Positions 43,474 to 51,792 of a stretch of DNA of 64,000 nucleotides are shown piece by piece. Source of the stretch: a virus. The notes beneath the pieces were generated by a model. That model was not told the origin of the DNA, did no database searches, and saw only the letters and a list, made by a program, of their open reading frames with translations. A program made the position numbers and the translations under genes. The DNA lies in IMG/VR virus record IMGVR_UViG_3300049215_000529, positions 140,191-204,190 of that record. One strand, given 5' to 3'. The stretch's first letter is position 1. The number at the start of each line of letters is the position of its first letter.

Positions 43474-44331
43474 TTATGCACCAACTTGGCAACGGATAAA
43501 TCCAACTACTTGAATGTCTCCGCCCAGTTTGGCGCTCATATTTTTCACGACCTGTTGAACTGAAGTCTTAGGCTGAACCACTGACTCCTGCTCTAACAAA
43601 CAGACTTCAGTATGCCACTTCTTGAACTTTCCTTCTAAAATCTTTGCCCAAGCAGCCTGAGGTTTGTTCATTTCCTTCAGTTGCGCTTCAAAGATTCCCC
43701 TTTGTCTTTCAACTACCTCGGCTGGTAAAGAGTCAACAGAAACTGCAACTGAACTCATGGCTGCCACTTGCATTGCTAATTCCTCTCCAAGAGTTTTGAA
43801 ATCTTCAGTATTAGCCGCCTCTACCGAGGGAGCTACCATGGAAAGCAAGACACCAATCTTATTATTGGAGTGTATGTAGTGACACACTCTGCCAGCCTCT
43901 GGCATCACTTGCTCAACCCACCAACGACGAATGACAATGTTCTCTTTAGTTTTAGAGATTAAGTCCTTTCGTGCATTTTCCAAGACGTCGCAATCATGAT
44001 AGAATGGATTAGACTGAGCTACATCGGATCCAAGTTGGAAAGATACTAGATCCACAAACTTATTAAAGTCAGGACTATTAGCAACAAAATCAGTCTGGCA
44101 ATTGACCTCGACCATACTCTTGGTTCGATTATCTCCAACATGACCAATGCGAACAATACCTTCCGTAGCAACATTATTGCTGGTGCGGGAGACTACATTA
44201 AGACCTTTGATCTTTACGATATCCACTGCCTTTTGCAAGTCCCATGCGGCTTCTTCGAGGGCATCTTTGCAGTCCTTCATGCCAGCTTGAGTAAGTGCTC
44301 GTAACTCTTTGATCAGATCAGTGTTGTTCAT
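43474..44331 (-). CDS. tsf: translation elongation factor Ts
   Basis: 285 residues from MNNTDLIKEL, matching bacterial EF-Ts length. N-terminal UBA-like domain with LRALTQAGMKDCKDAL, then the core TDFVANSPDF (about 81-90) and GVLLSMVAPS, IAMQVAA-like EELAMQVAAMS. EF-Ts recharges EF-Tu with GTP. The N-terminal half is closest; the C-terminus is diverged. It suggests the phage supports translation late in infection. Confidence 0.92.
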   Translation of the reverse strand: MNNTDLIKELRALTQAGMKDCKDALEEAAWDLQKAVDIVKIKGLNVVSRTSNNVATEGIVRIGHVGDNRTKSMVEVNCQTDFVANSPDFNKFVDLVSFQLGSDVAQSNPFYHDCDVLENARKDLISKTKENIVIRRWWVEQVMPEAGRVCHYIHSNNKIGVLLSMVAPSVEAANTEDFKTLGEELAMQVAAMSSVAVSVDSLPAEVVERQRGIFEAQLKEMNKPQAAWAKILEGKFKKWHTEVCLLEQESVVQPKTSVQQVVKNMSAKLGGDIQVVGFIRCQVGA

Positions 44332-44347
44332 AGTAATACCTTTGCGC

Positions 44348-44375
44348 AAAGTAAATCTTAAAAATTGTAAGTCAA
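44348..44375 (-). promoter_or_regulatory. sigma70-like promoter of tsf
   Basis: Minus strand TTGACT (44370-44375), 16-base spacer, TACTTT (44348-44353). A GCCGCC/GGCGGC inverted repeat lies immediately upstream of the -35 box. Confidence 0.5.
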
Positions 44376-44508
44376 GGGCGGCAAATTTTTAATATAATCC
44401 AAATATCTTGAGCCGCCTCGACTCATATAACGATTCCTGCCTCTTTTTAATTTATAAACTTAATGTGAATAATAGATCATACTGATAATAGAATTAGAGA
44501 GGAACAAT

Positions 44509-45249
44509 ATGCTTATTGCTGTTATTAATCAATCTACAATGGTAAATAATATTGATGTAAATACCATGTGCCAAGCCATTCAAATTCAGCTTAGTCTGCA
44601 TGTACTACCTGCTTATAATATGAAGGCAGCTACTGTTACTTTCTATGCCGATAAAACTAAAGTCCCAGGCTATGCTTGGGTAATTAGCGTGCTTGATAAC
44701 TCTACACAAGCTGGCGCTCTTGGTTATCACTCCGAAGACAATGATAAGGTTGATGGATACATCTTTGCTCAACCAGTTTTAAGTAATGCTGGGGTGGTAT
44801 TGTATGATACAAACAATCCACAAAATGTCAGCGTTGCTTCTGTATTGAGTCATGAAATTTGTGAAATGGTTGGTGATCGCTTTGCCAATGCATGGGTCGA
44901 TGGTCCAGCCATCGCTCAAGGTAGCGAATATGCTCAAGAATTATGCGATCCAGTAGAAGGCGATTCTTATGCCATTACTGTTAATGGTGCAAAGGTTTCA
45001 GTATCTAACTTCATCTTTCCTTCTTGGTTCAATCCAGAAGCAACGACAGTTAACTTGCCATTTGATTATCTAGGAAAACTCAAAGCACCATTTACCATGA
45101 CTCCTGGCGGCTACATGATCGTTCGTCAGTCTGGTACGGTCTCTCAAGTATTTGGTGAAGAGATGCCAGAATGGAAGAGAGAAGTTAAGCGTGCCAAAGC
45201 AGCTAAGCGTCCTTCTAAGACTAGAAAAAAGTTTCTAGGAATATTCTAA
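44509..45249 (+). CDS. hypothetical protein with SHEICEMVGD motif
   Basis: 246 residues on the plus strand, with a GAGAGGAAC site. An HExxE-like SHEICEMVGD (about 123-132) sits before DPVEGDSYAI; resembles proteins of unknown function in bacteria with a metallopeptidase-like site. C-terminal basic tail (KAAKRPSKTRKK). May be a structural or secreted protein. Confidence 0.6.
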   Translation: MLIAVINQSTMVNNIDVNTMCQAIQIQLSLHVLPAYNMKAATVTFYADKTKVPGYAWVISVLDNSTQAGALGYHSEDNDKVDGYIFAQPVLSNAGVVLYDTNNPQNVSVASVLSHEICEMVGDRFANAWVDGPAIAQGSEYAQELCDPVEGDSYAITVNGAKVSVSNFIFPSWFNPEATTVNLPFDYLGKLKAPFTMTPGGYMIVRQSGTVSQVFGEEMPEWKREVKRAKAAKRPSKTRKKFLGIF

Positions 45250-45253
45250 ATAA

Positions 45254-45331
45254 TGGAGCGGGTGATGGGACTCGAACCCATGATGATGTCTGCTTGGAAG
45301 GCAGATGCCGTCGCCACTGAGCCACACCCGC
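45254..45331 (-). tRNA. tRNA-Gly (anticodon TCC)
   Basis: Acceptor GCGGGTG/CACCCGC, loop CTTCCAA, anticodon TCC, encoded CCA. Confidence 0.93.
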
Positions 45332-45354
45332 ATTTTAACAGCTTTGCACTTACT

Positions 45355-45428
45355 TGGAGCGGTTAACGAGAATCGAACTCGTGTCCCTAGAATGGCAATC
45401 TAGGATTCTACCATTGGACCATAACCGC
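45355..45428 (-). tRNA. tRNA-Gly (anticodon GCC)
   Basis: Acceptor GCGGTTA/TAACCGC, loop TTGCCAT, anticodon GCC, encoded CCA. Confidence 0.92.
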
Positions 45429-45431
45429 TTA

Positions 45432-45554
45432 ATAGACGACTAAAATTGATGAGATCTTTTTCCAATCTCTTACGAGAAAGGTTGATGGGTTTGAACCATC
45501 TATTCTAAAGTTTCCCTTAGAAATTTACCATGTAATCACATCAGCATTCGTCTG
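45432..45554 (-). ncRNA. structured region, possible tRNA relic
   Basis: Between two tRNA-Gly genes. A tRNA-like T-arm (GATGG-TTCAAAC-CCATC) and a TGTGATTACA hairpin occur, and AGACGA/TCGTCT pair across the ends, but no standard acceptor stem or T33 anticodon loop can be fitted. Possibly a decayed tRNA or another small RNA. Confidence 0.3.
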
Positions 45555-45629
45555 TGGAGCGGATGACGGGGCTCGAACCCGTGACATTCTGCTTGGCAAG
45601 CAGACATTCTACCACTGAATTACATCCGC
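45555..45629 (-). tRNA. tRNA-Gly (anticodon GCC)
   Basis: Acceptor GCGGATG/CATCCGC, loop TTGCCAA, anticodon GCC, encoded CCA. Second GCC copy. Confidence 0.93.
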
Positions 45630-45635
45630 ATGGTA

Positions 45636-45709
45636 TGGAGCGGGCAACCGGAATCGAACCGGTATAGCTAGCTTGGAAGGCTAGAGCACAACCATTATGC
45701 CATGCCCGC
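45636..45709 (-). tRNA. tRNA-Gly (anticodon TCC)
   Basis: Acceptor GCGGGCA/TGCCCGC, loop CTTCCAA, anticodon TCC, encoded CCA. Second TCC copy; first gene after the promoter. Confidence 0.93.
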
Positions 45710-45718
45710 GTATTCATT

Positions 45719-45746
45719 ATTATATCACGTTATGCCCTATTGTCAA
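45719..45746 (-). promoter_or_regulatory. consensus sigma70-like promoter of tRNA-Gly array
   Basis: Minus strand TTGACA (45741-45746), 16-base spacer, TATAAT (45719-45724), nine bases before the first tRNA. Confidence 0.8.
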
Positions 45747-45832
45747 TCCCGACTATTGTTAAAAATTCTATCACTTATCTGTCATAGAATTAAGTTAAAT
45801 TAAGTTTTGGCTCTACTTAAAAAGAGGATAAT

Positions 45833-46783
45833 ATGACTGCTCACTCACCATTTGCTTGTGCTTTCGCTGGTATGGCACGTTTGCCAGGAGCAACCAATAA
45901 GGTTGTGCTTCTTGATTCAGGATCGTACCCAGCATTTTCTAACTATGTAAATGCAACTTGGACCTGGAACGGTACCGACTGGACTGCCGTTACTACTGCT
46001 GCTAACGGTATTGACTCTGCTGGTCCATTACCTAGCCGCCAAAATTTTGCGATGACTTATGATGGAACTAACATCATGATGTATGGTGGTCAGGCAGGTT
46101 CTGAAACTGGCGGTTCCTTAAATGATACTTGGACTTGGAACGGAACCGTTTGGGCTAAGGCAACAGGTACCGCACCATTCGCACGTACTTATGCTGAAGC
46201 TTGTCAGTTTAATACTGGTGCTACTTCTGCTATTATGTTCGGCGGATTCGGTGGTGGTGGCGGTGGTACGTTCCTAAATGAAACATGGTCTTGGAACGGT
46301 GCATCTAAGCAATGGTCCCAAATAACCACAGCTGCATCTCCTCCTGCTAGAATCGGACACTGTATGGACGGTGGACCTTCTTACACCATTATGTTTGGTG
46401 GTCAAGGAACCAACTCTCTTCTAAACGATACCTGGAAATATGATGGTACCAACTGGACCCAACTAAACCCAGCAACAGTTCCTTCTGTAAGAACTGGCGC
46501 TCAAATGTGTTATGACCAAACTCGTAACGTATGGGTTATGTTCGGCGGACAAAACACCGCAGGTCGTTTGGCAGAAACCTGGATCTTTGACGGAACCAAC
46601 TGGACACTATGTGGTCCTCAAAACTCCCCAGCTGGAGTTACTTGGGGTCAAATGTGCTGGGACGGTCATACAAACAGAGTTATGATGTTTGGTGGCTTTA
46701 ACTCAGGTGACAGTTCAATTTCTACTGGCGCAGTTACATCTCAAACCTGGGCTTGGTCTGGAACTACCTGGTCTCAACTATAA
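45833..46783 (+). CDS. Gly-rich kelch-type beta-propeller protein
   Basis: 316 residues on the plus strand. About six repeats with ETWTWNGT...W...P.AR..H.M.YDG...MFGG motifs (for example MMYGGQAG, IMFGGFGG, VMFGGQN). It is rich in Gly, Thr and Trp and lacks a clear signal peptide. Plausibly a virion or adhesion protein. It sits next to the tRNA-Gly array. Preceded by an AAAGAGGA site. Confidence 0.78.
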   Translation: MTAHSPFACAFAGMARLPGATNKVVLLDSGSYPAFSNYVNATWTWNGTDWTAVTTAANGIDSAGPLPSRQNFAMTYDGTNIMMYGGQAGSETGGSLNDTWTWNGTVWAKATGTAPFARTYAEACQFNTGATSAIMFGGFGGGGGGTFLNETWSWNGASKQWSQITTAASPPARIGHCMDGGPSYTIMFGGQGTNSLLNDTWKYDGTNWTQLNPATVPSVRTGAQMCYDQTRNVWVMFGGQNTAGRLAETWIFDGTNWTLCGPQNSPAGVTWGQMCWDGHTNRVMMFGGFNSGDSSISTGAVTSQTWAWSGTTWSQL

Positions 46784-47043
46784 CCTTTGAGCTTGCCCCA
46801 GGCAAGCCAAATGTTTGCAATGTCTTCGTGAACTCCCCGCGATTCCTCTGGAACGTGGGGATGTTCTTTTGTGGGAACTAAATCAAACAAGAGATGATGA
46901 ATAGTCCAACTAGGATCAATCTTATCTGCCTCTAACAAAAAGCCTACAATTACATCAGGCTCTGCTTTCCCCCCAATGTAACATTGCTTGATAATATGGG
47001 TGTTTTGTTTCAGTGAAGGAAAGAAACTTAGTCTCTTCCTCAA
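46774..47043 (-). CDS. hypothetical protein (89 aa)
   Basis: MRKRLSFFPSLKQ.., C-terminal HEDIANIWLAWGKLKG. No family recognised. Convergent overlap of 10 bases with the kelch gene. Confidence 0.5.
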   Translation of the reverse strand: MRKRLSFFPSLKQNTHIIKQCYIGGKAEPDVIVGFLLEADKIDPSWTIHHLLFDLVPTKEHPHVPEESRGVHEDIANIWLAWGKLKGYS

Positions 47044-47082
47044 ATGAAGAGAGTAGAAATTTGAATATTTCTTTCTTGTTAA

Positions 47083-47358
47083 TCATGGACAAATAGCCTC
47101 ATCGTGCCCACTACAGGCACCAGTAGATGTGCAGTGATCAGTTACCCAATGTACTGTGCATTGTTTGCCGTCCACCATGATATGGCGGACAGGCGCTTTA
47201 GCTTGACCACAAACTACAATTACAAGTACCAGTGCTGCTAATCCTAAAAGGATAAGTGGAACTAACCAGCGATCATCCGTTGGTCGATGACAGTCACATT
47301 TACCTCCGCACGGACAAGGCGGTCCTGGTCGTGAGCGCTTTCTCATTTGACCAAACAT
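47083..47358 (-). CDS. small membrane protein with Cys-rich ends
   Basis: 91 residues. N-terminal CPCGGKCDCH, a TM segment (LVPLILLGLAALVLVIVVCG, about 33-52), then a short outer part with Cys pairs. Function unknown. Confidence 0.55.
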   Translation of the reverse strand: MFGQMRKRSRPGPPCPCGGKCDCHRPTDDRWLVPLILLGLAALVLVIVVCGQAKAPVRHIMVDGKQCTVHWVTDHCTSTGACSGHDEAICP

Positions 47359-47367
47359 GGGATTACC

Positions 47368-47568
47368 TTAGCAGGTAACGCCCCAACCTTGACCATAGCA
47401 AAAACATGTATTGCCAACTGGTGTCCAGTTCTCTAGAACACAACGGACATTTCCGCCAGCATCACAACACTTACGACTCAATAAAACCTGAGCTTCAGCT
47501 GGTTGAGAAGGAGCCAACACACCAACTAAAATCATACCAACAACTAAAATTGAGATAAATTTCTTCAT
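47368..47568 (-). CDS. small secreted Cys-rich protein
   Basis: 66 residues from MKKFISIL. Signal peptide with cleavage after AEA (about 26-28), mature part with six Cys (CCDAG, CVLEN, CFCYG, C-terminal C), probably disulfide-bonded. Exported; role unknown. Confidence 0.6.
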   Translation of the reverse strand: MKKFISILVVGMILVGVLAPSQPAEAQVLLSRKCCDAGGNVRCVLENWTPVGNTCFCYGQGWGVTC

Positions 47569-47629
47569 AATACTTTCCTTTATTTTTAAATAGTAGGCGA
47601 TTAAGTTTATGAATGATATATAACCTACC

Positions 47630-48112
47630 ATGGAACAAGTGACTAAAAAATGTGAATGGTGCCAAAAAGATTTTAGTGTTGACTCATATACTCATAAAAG
47701 AGGTAATGGCAAATTTTGCTCACTAGTTTGTGTTGGATTTCATACTGCTAATAAAAATAAACCCAAGCCTAATACTTTTTGTGCTTTTTGTAAAAAGGCA
47801 CTTTATAGAAATAAAACGGCTATTAAAAATTCAAAAACAGAACTTTTCTTTTGTTGCATGGAACACAAAGTATTAGCTCAATCTTTCGGTGGTCCATTAT
47901 ACAATGACGTGGTGACGAAAGATCATCGACTCATTGTATTTAGAAGTGGTAGACCTTTAATTTGTGCAAATCCTAACTGCAAAATTGATGACGTAGATCT
48001 ATTAGAAATTCATCACAAAGACATGAATCACTCGAATAATGTGCTTACGAATTTAGAAATACTTTGCGCTAACTGTCATACAAAAGAGCACAGACGCGCT
48101 TGTCTCCAGTGA
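47630..48112 (+). CDS. HNH endonuclease next to tRNA-Val
   Basis: 160 residues. Zinc pairs CEWCQKDF and CAFCKKAL, then CANPNCKIDDVDLLEIHHKD and NLEILCANCHTKEH (HNH core). The last 10 bases overlap the 3' end of tRNA-Val(GAC), which lacks an encoded CCA. Typical of a homing gene lodged in a tRNA region. Confidence 0.85.
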   Translation: MEQVTKKCEWCQKDFSVDSYTHKRGNGKFCSLVCVGFHTANKNKPKPNTFCAFCKKALYRNKTAIKNSKTELFFCCMEHKVLAQSFGGPLYNDVVTKDHRLIVFRSGRPLICANPNCKIDDVDLLEIHHKDMNHSNNVLTNLEILCANCHTKEHRRACLQ

Positions 48113-48173
48113 AAGAATCGAACTTTCATATTCTGCAAGTCAAGCAGATGCTTTACCACCAAGCTAACCAGAG
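48103..48173 (-). tRNA. tRNA-Val (anticodon GAC)
   Basis: Acceptor CTCTGGT/ACTGGAG, loop TTGACTT, anticodon GAC; discriminator A is followed by CAA, so CCA is not encoded. Overlaps the HNH gene's end. Confidence 0.82.
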
Positions 48174-48179
48174 ATAGTT

Positions 48180-48253
48180 TGGTAGGCAGTAAGGGAATCG
48201 AACCCCTGAATCCTCGGTGTAAACGAGGTGTTATACCATTTAACTAACCGCCC
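48180..48253 (-). tRNA. tRNA-Val (anticodon TAC)
   Basis: Stem CCTCG-TTTACAC-CGAGG, anticodon TAC, T-loop TTCGATT, encoded CCA. Confidence 0.9.
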
Positions 48254-48261
48254 ATGGTATC

Positions 48262-48336
48262 TGGTACGCGATGTAGGGCTCGAACCTACGACTTCCAGCT
48301 TGTAAAGCTAGCACTCTACCACTGAGTTAATCGCGC
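48262..48336 (-). tRNA. tRNA-Val (anticodon TAC)
   Basis: Acceptor GCGCGAT/ATCGCGT, loop TTTACAA, anticodon TAC, encoded CCA. Confidence 0.9.
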
Positions 48337-48374
48337 ATTGGTATTTTATATGCCGCTAAAATCATATATCAGGT

Positions 48375-48797
48375 ATGAAAAAATCTCAACGCCATCTACT
48401 TGTTTTAGCTAAGAAATTCGAAAAGTATGCCAACCGTAATGCCGAAGATTACCGTTCTGAGATTGAATCTGATATCTGGACCAACCTAAGAAACGCTGCA
48501 GGTCAAAGACAATATGGCATCATCCCATTTCCACAAATGGCTACTACTGATGGCATCAATCTATCATTTGATGTTACCAACAATGATAGAACCATTACAG
48601 TTTCCAATTTGAACATTGCTCCAGCAGAGAAAAATAATCTGCTGCCAAAATATCAACCATTAACAACTCAAATCAAAGCCTTCTTAGAAAAGTATTGGGA
48701 AATCTATCCTACCAAAAGAAATGGTGAAGAATTAGATTACAGTAACTTCACCGTTCACTTGAGTTATCCAAACGAACCTCAAGTAGCTCAGAAATAA
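48375..48797 (+). CDS. hypothetical protein (140 aa)
   Basis: Plus strand. MKKSQRHLLVLAKKFEKY.., then IIPFPQMATTDGINLSFDVT and DYSNFTVHLSYPNE. Not recognised. Its stop is two bases from tRNA-Met. Confidence 0.55.
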   Translation: MKKSQRHLLVLAKKFEKYANRNAEDYRSEIESDIWTNLRNAAGQRQYGIIPFPQMATTDGINLSFDVTNNDRTITVSNLNIAPAEKNNLLPKYQPLTTQIKAFLEKYWEIYPTKRNGEELDYSNFTVHLSYPNEPQVAQK

Positions 48798-48798
48798 G

Positions 48799-48872
48799 TG
48801 GTGGTAATTAAGAGAATCGAACTCTTGTATTCCGCGTATGAAACGGACGTTCTACCATTGAACTAAACTACC
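48799..48872 (-). tRNA. tRNA-Met (anticodon CAT)
   Basis: Acceptor GGTAGTT/AATTACC, loop TTCATAC, anticodon CAT, encoded CCA. Elongator-like; an Ile(CAT) role after modification cannot be excluded. Confidence 0.85.
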
Positions 48873-48969
48873 GTAAACATATGTACTATTATTTGAGTAG
48901 CAGATTGCATTTTCGAAATTTGAAATTCTATGCATACAATTATATATCTGTATTAAACCGCTATTTGAC

Positions 48970-49624
48970 GTGTCCAAAATTAATGAATTCCAAGATAAGA
49001 CATTGCCACTGGAATGTGAATTTTGCCAAAATTCTTTTTATAAAGAAACCAAACAAATTCGAAGTGATCTAAAATTGGGTAAAAATAAATGTCGCTTCTG
49101 CAGCCCAAAATGTTTTAATGCATCAAGAGAGGTAAGAATACTGGCAACCTGTGCTAATTGCGAAAAAACATTTGCCATTAGATTGAGCACTAAAAAACAA
49201 TCAAAAAGTGGAAATAATTTTTGTAGTAAGAGCTGTGCTGGCACCTATAATAACACACATAAAACAAAAGGTAATAGGCGTTCCAAACTAGAAGCATGGC
49301 TTGAAAAACAATTAACTAATAAGTATCCGCTACTGAACATACTTTACAATCATAAAGAAATCATAAATTCTGAACTCGATATCTATATTCCTTCATTGAA
49401 GATTGCTTTTGAGCTAAATGGAATTTTTTCACTACGAACCTATTTTTGGTTCAAAAAAATTATCATCGATCCAAAATAATGATAACAGAAAATTTCAAGC
49501 TTGTTTGGAACGTGGTATTGAATTAGTGATATTAGATGTTTCTGCCCTCAAATATTTCAAACAACAAAATGCTGAAAAATATCTTCGCATTGTTTGTGAA
49601 ATCATTGATCTAAAATTAGAATAG
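48970..49624 (+). pseudogene. zinc-finger/EDxHD-type nuclease with a homopolymer frameshift
   Basis: First frame (GTG start) carries Cys pairs CEFCQNSFYK, CRFCSPKC, CANCEK and CSKSC, then YIPSLKIAFELNGI. The second frame carries on (HYEPIFGSKKLSSIQNNDNRK and the rest), the sequence seen in VSR-like homing endonucleases. The break is a run of six T (about 49424); five would give FELNGIFHYEP. Real decay or sequencing error. Confidence 0.65.
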
Positions 49625-49630
49625 ATTTAA

Positions 49631-50233
49631 CTATCTGGTATCTTCAATTTTCATATTCTTCATTGGAGCATAGGACATGCGATGCAAAGGAGAAGGTCCG
49701 AACTTCTCAATGGCAGCCAAGTGATCCTTTGAACCATAACCGGCATTTGAATCCCAACCGTATTCGGGATATTGTTTATGCAATAATTGCATCTTCTTAT
49801 CTCGATACACCTTGGCAAAAATGCTAGCAGCCATCACCGTTGGATACTTGCTATCCGCCTTGATGACGCTCTGGATACGATAATCATCCACGCCCAAGTT
49901 GTCAAACTTTAAAATTCCATCCACAATGATCGTTGACTCTTCGTCGTACAACCGCTTGAAGCATTCTACGTAGCAATCCTTTAAGGCAACAGCTACTCCT
50001 ACCTTATCAATCTGAACGTTGCTTCTTTCAGCAAGAGCGAACCTAATGGATGCATTGGCAATCAAATCGTTCAGCTTGTCACAGACGGATTCCCTTTTCT
50101 TAGCTGACAACTTCTTGCTATCATTGAGTCCATCGATTTTCCAATCGGCAGGAGCACGAATTGCACAAACTACCACGGGTCCAGCTAATGGACCATACCC
50201 TACCTCATCCGCCCCAATAGTATATTGTATCAT
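49631..50233 (-). CDS. rnhB: ribonuclease HII
   Basis: 200 residues. GADEVGYGPLAGPVV (about 7-21, catalytic Asp-Glu), DSKKLSAKKRE, IVDGILKF and ADSKYPTVMAASIFAKVYRD are typical. Removes RNA from RNA-DNA hybrids. It ends in TAG, rare here; a TAA follows four codons later. Confidence 0.95.
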   Translation of the reverse strand: MIQYTIGADEVGYGPLAGPVVVCAIRAPADWKIDGLNDSKKLSAKKRESVCDKLNDLIANASIRFALAERSNVQIDKVGVAVALKDCYVECFKRLYDEESTIIVDGILKFDNLGVDDYRIQSVIKADSKYPTVMAASIFAKVYRDKKMQLLHKQYPEYGWDSNAGYGSKDHLAAIEKFGPSPLHRMSYAPMKNMKIEDTR

Positions 50234-50516
50234 GTTGACCTCTACAGGAATGCCATGTTTTTAACCACTCTATCGCAATAATCACGAACTTCATCTGGAA
50301 CCACTGATTATCTGTAACTCCCCACATAATCTTTTTTTGAATGATTTGTTTACTAAGAAGGGGCAAATGATAATTACCAGTCAAGTCTAATAAAAATTCT
50401 TTAAATGGTTTGCCATATATCTCAATAAAGATATTGGAAATGTTTTTATTCTTTTTGGTAACAAACTCAATTCTATAAGTTAAATCTTCCGGCTTATAAT
50501 GATATTCTAGGGACAT
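50205..50516 (-). CDS. hypothetical protein (103 aa)
   Basis: From MSLEYHYKPEDL. Beta-rich with IFIEIYGKPFKEF. Its last 29 bases overlap the rnhB start. Not recognised. Confidence 0.5.
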   Translation of the reverse strand: MSLEYHYKPEDLTYRIEFVTKKNKNISNIFIEIYGKPFKEFLLDLTGNYHLPLLSKQIIQKKIMWGVTDNQWFQMKFVIIAIEWLKTWHSCRGQHDTIYYWGG

Positions 50517-50538
50517 ATTACTAACCAAGTATAATGAT

Positions 50539-50877
50539 ATGAGTTTTGATAAAGTAGCCGATCTGGCAGATGATTACCTAGCTAAAATTGCCGCACGTCA
50601 TTATGAGGACAATGCCCCTCTAGATGTGAAGTCTGAAGATTTAACTTGGTTAGACCCAGGTGAGCGCTGGCTTATCAAACAAAATGGTACTAATGATAAG
50701 TACTTGCCTCATAATCCTCCAGGCGTTGTTGCTAGCGAGAAAACCTGGGACAGAGCCAAGAAGTCCGTCAAGAAGTACTGGAAAAAGTATGATGAGCCTT
50801 GGGCAGTTGTCTATGACGTATATCGTAAAATGGGCGGCAAGCTAAAGAAAAAGAAGTCTAAGAAAAAGAAAAAGTAA
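50539..50877 (+). CDS. small basic protein with Lys-rich tail
   Basis: 112 residues on the plus strand. Acidic helical N-terminus, a central GERWLIKQNGTN, and a C-terminal Lys run (KKKKSKKKKK). Nucleic-acid-binding tail likely. A TATAAT lies three bases before the ATG, so no leader is apparent for that box. Back-to-back stops with the next gene. Confidence 0.5.
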   Translation: MSFDKVADLADDYLAKIAARHYEDNAPLDVKSEDLTWLDPGERWLIKQNGTNDKYLPHNPPGVVASEKTWDRAKKSVKKYWKKYDEPWAVVYDVYRKMGGKLKKKKSKKKKK

Positions 50878-51294
50878 TTATTTTAGACTCAGGAGGATAG
50901 CTCCACCAATCATTGCCACTACACCAAGTATTTTGGTGACGGTCATTTGCTCATTCAAAATAAACATAGACAGCATCATTGTGATGACTGGATACAACGA
51001 AATCAACATGGCGGAGGCACCAGAGTTTTGATTTCCCTTCAAACCACTATACAACAGTACGTTGCCACCAATAGAGATGAGAGTAGCAATAGAGGTAAGT
51101 ATAATACTATTGGTGTTCCATTTGGGGCTTGGTCCAGCCAACTTATAAGCAAAGGGGATAAAGAAGACGTAAGCTACTGCCGCCACTATCTGCATTAGGA
51201 ATGGAGATAACTTCTCAGCTGACATCCTTTGGATGAAGGTGCTAACGCCCCAAAACATTACCGCCAATAGAATTAGTAGTGAGCCAGCATTCAC
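50878..51294 (-). CDS. EamA-like small multidrug/metabolite transporter
   Basis: 138 residues with four TM segments (SLLILLAVMFWGVSTFI, VAAVAYVFFIPF, LTSIATLISIGGNVLLY, VTKILGVVAMIGGAILL). One EamA repeat, half of a usual ten-TM transporter; such halves can act as dimers. Substrate unknown. Confidence 0.75.
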   Translation of the reverse strand: MNAGSLLILLAVMFWGVSTFIQRMSAEKLSPFLMQIVAAVAYVFFIPFAYKLAGPSPKWNTNSIILTSIATLISIGGNVLLYSGLKGNQNSGASAMLISLYPVITMMLSMFILNEQMTVTKILGVVAMIGGAILLSLK

Positions 51295-51785
51295 GGCTTT
51301 GGTCCGCTTAACCAGCCGGGAGCCCCAAAAGCTTTCATATTGTCCCAGTAATTACCAGCTGTACGCCGTCCGGTAACTAGACGAGCAATTCTTTCTTCAG
51401 ATTCGCCCAGCTCTCTAAGACGTGCTTCTATTCGATCACAAAGCCCCGCATGATTTGTAACTTGCTTATCATATTTAAAAGTTTGAGTTATAAACCCAAC
51501 CATGAGAGTTGTATCTATTTGAGTAACATCTAATTTTGCCAGGATATCATTCATAATATCAAAGCGATCATACAACTGCCAGAATACATCAAAGACAAGA
51601 TCTAATCCTTCACCCTCATCTTTTTTCCTTTTTTGTAAAGAATAGACTCGGTTAAGAAATTGATCAACATCCAATCTCAACTCTCCCCCTTTATTGCCAC
51701 AAGAACATTTGCCATTCTCGGCGGGGAACTCAACACCACAATCACATTTGACTGTAAATAATCCGTCTGATAAATCTTCGCACAT
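51291..51785 (-). CDS. hypothetical protein with N-terminal zinc ribbon
   Basis: 164 residues from MCEDLSDG. CDCGVEF...CSCGNKG zinc pairs, then a helical domain with VFWQLYDRFDIMNDIL and a Gly/Pro-rich C-terminus. Not recognised. Confidence 0.5.
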   Translation of the reverse strand: MCEDLSDGLFTVKCDCGVEFPAENGKCSCGNKGGELRLDVDQFLNRVYSLQKRKKDEGEGLDLVFDVFWQLYDRFDIMNDILAKLDVTQIDTTLMVGFITQTFKYDKQVTNHAGLCDRIEARLRELGESEERIARLVTGRRTAGNYWDNMKAFGAPGWLSGPKP

Positions 51786-51792
51786 ATTATCC

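Noticed and set aside
49631-49633. TAG at the end of rnhB as another recoded codon
   Set aside because: A TAA follows four codons later, so a plain stop or a tiny extension cannot be told apart.
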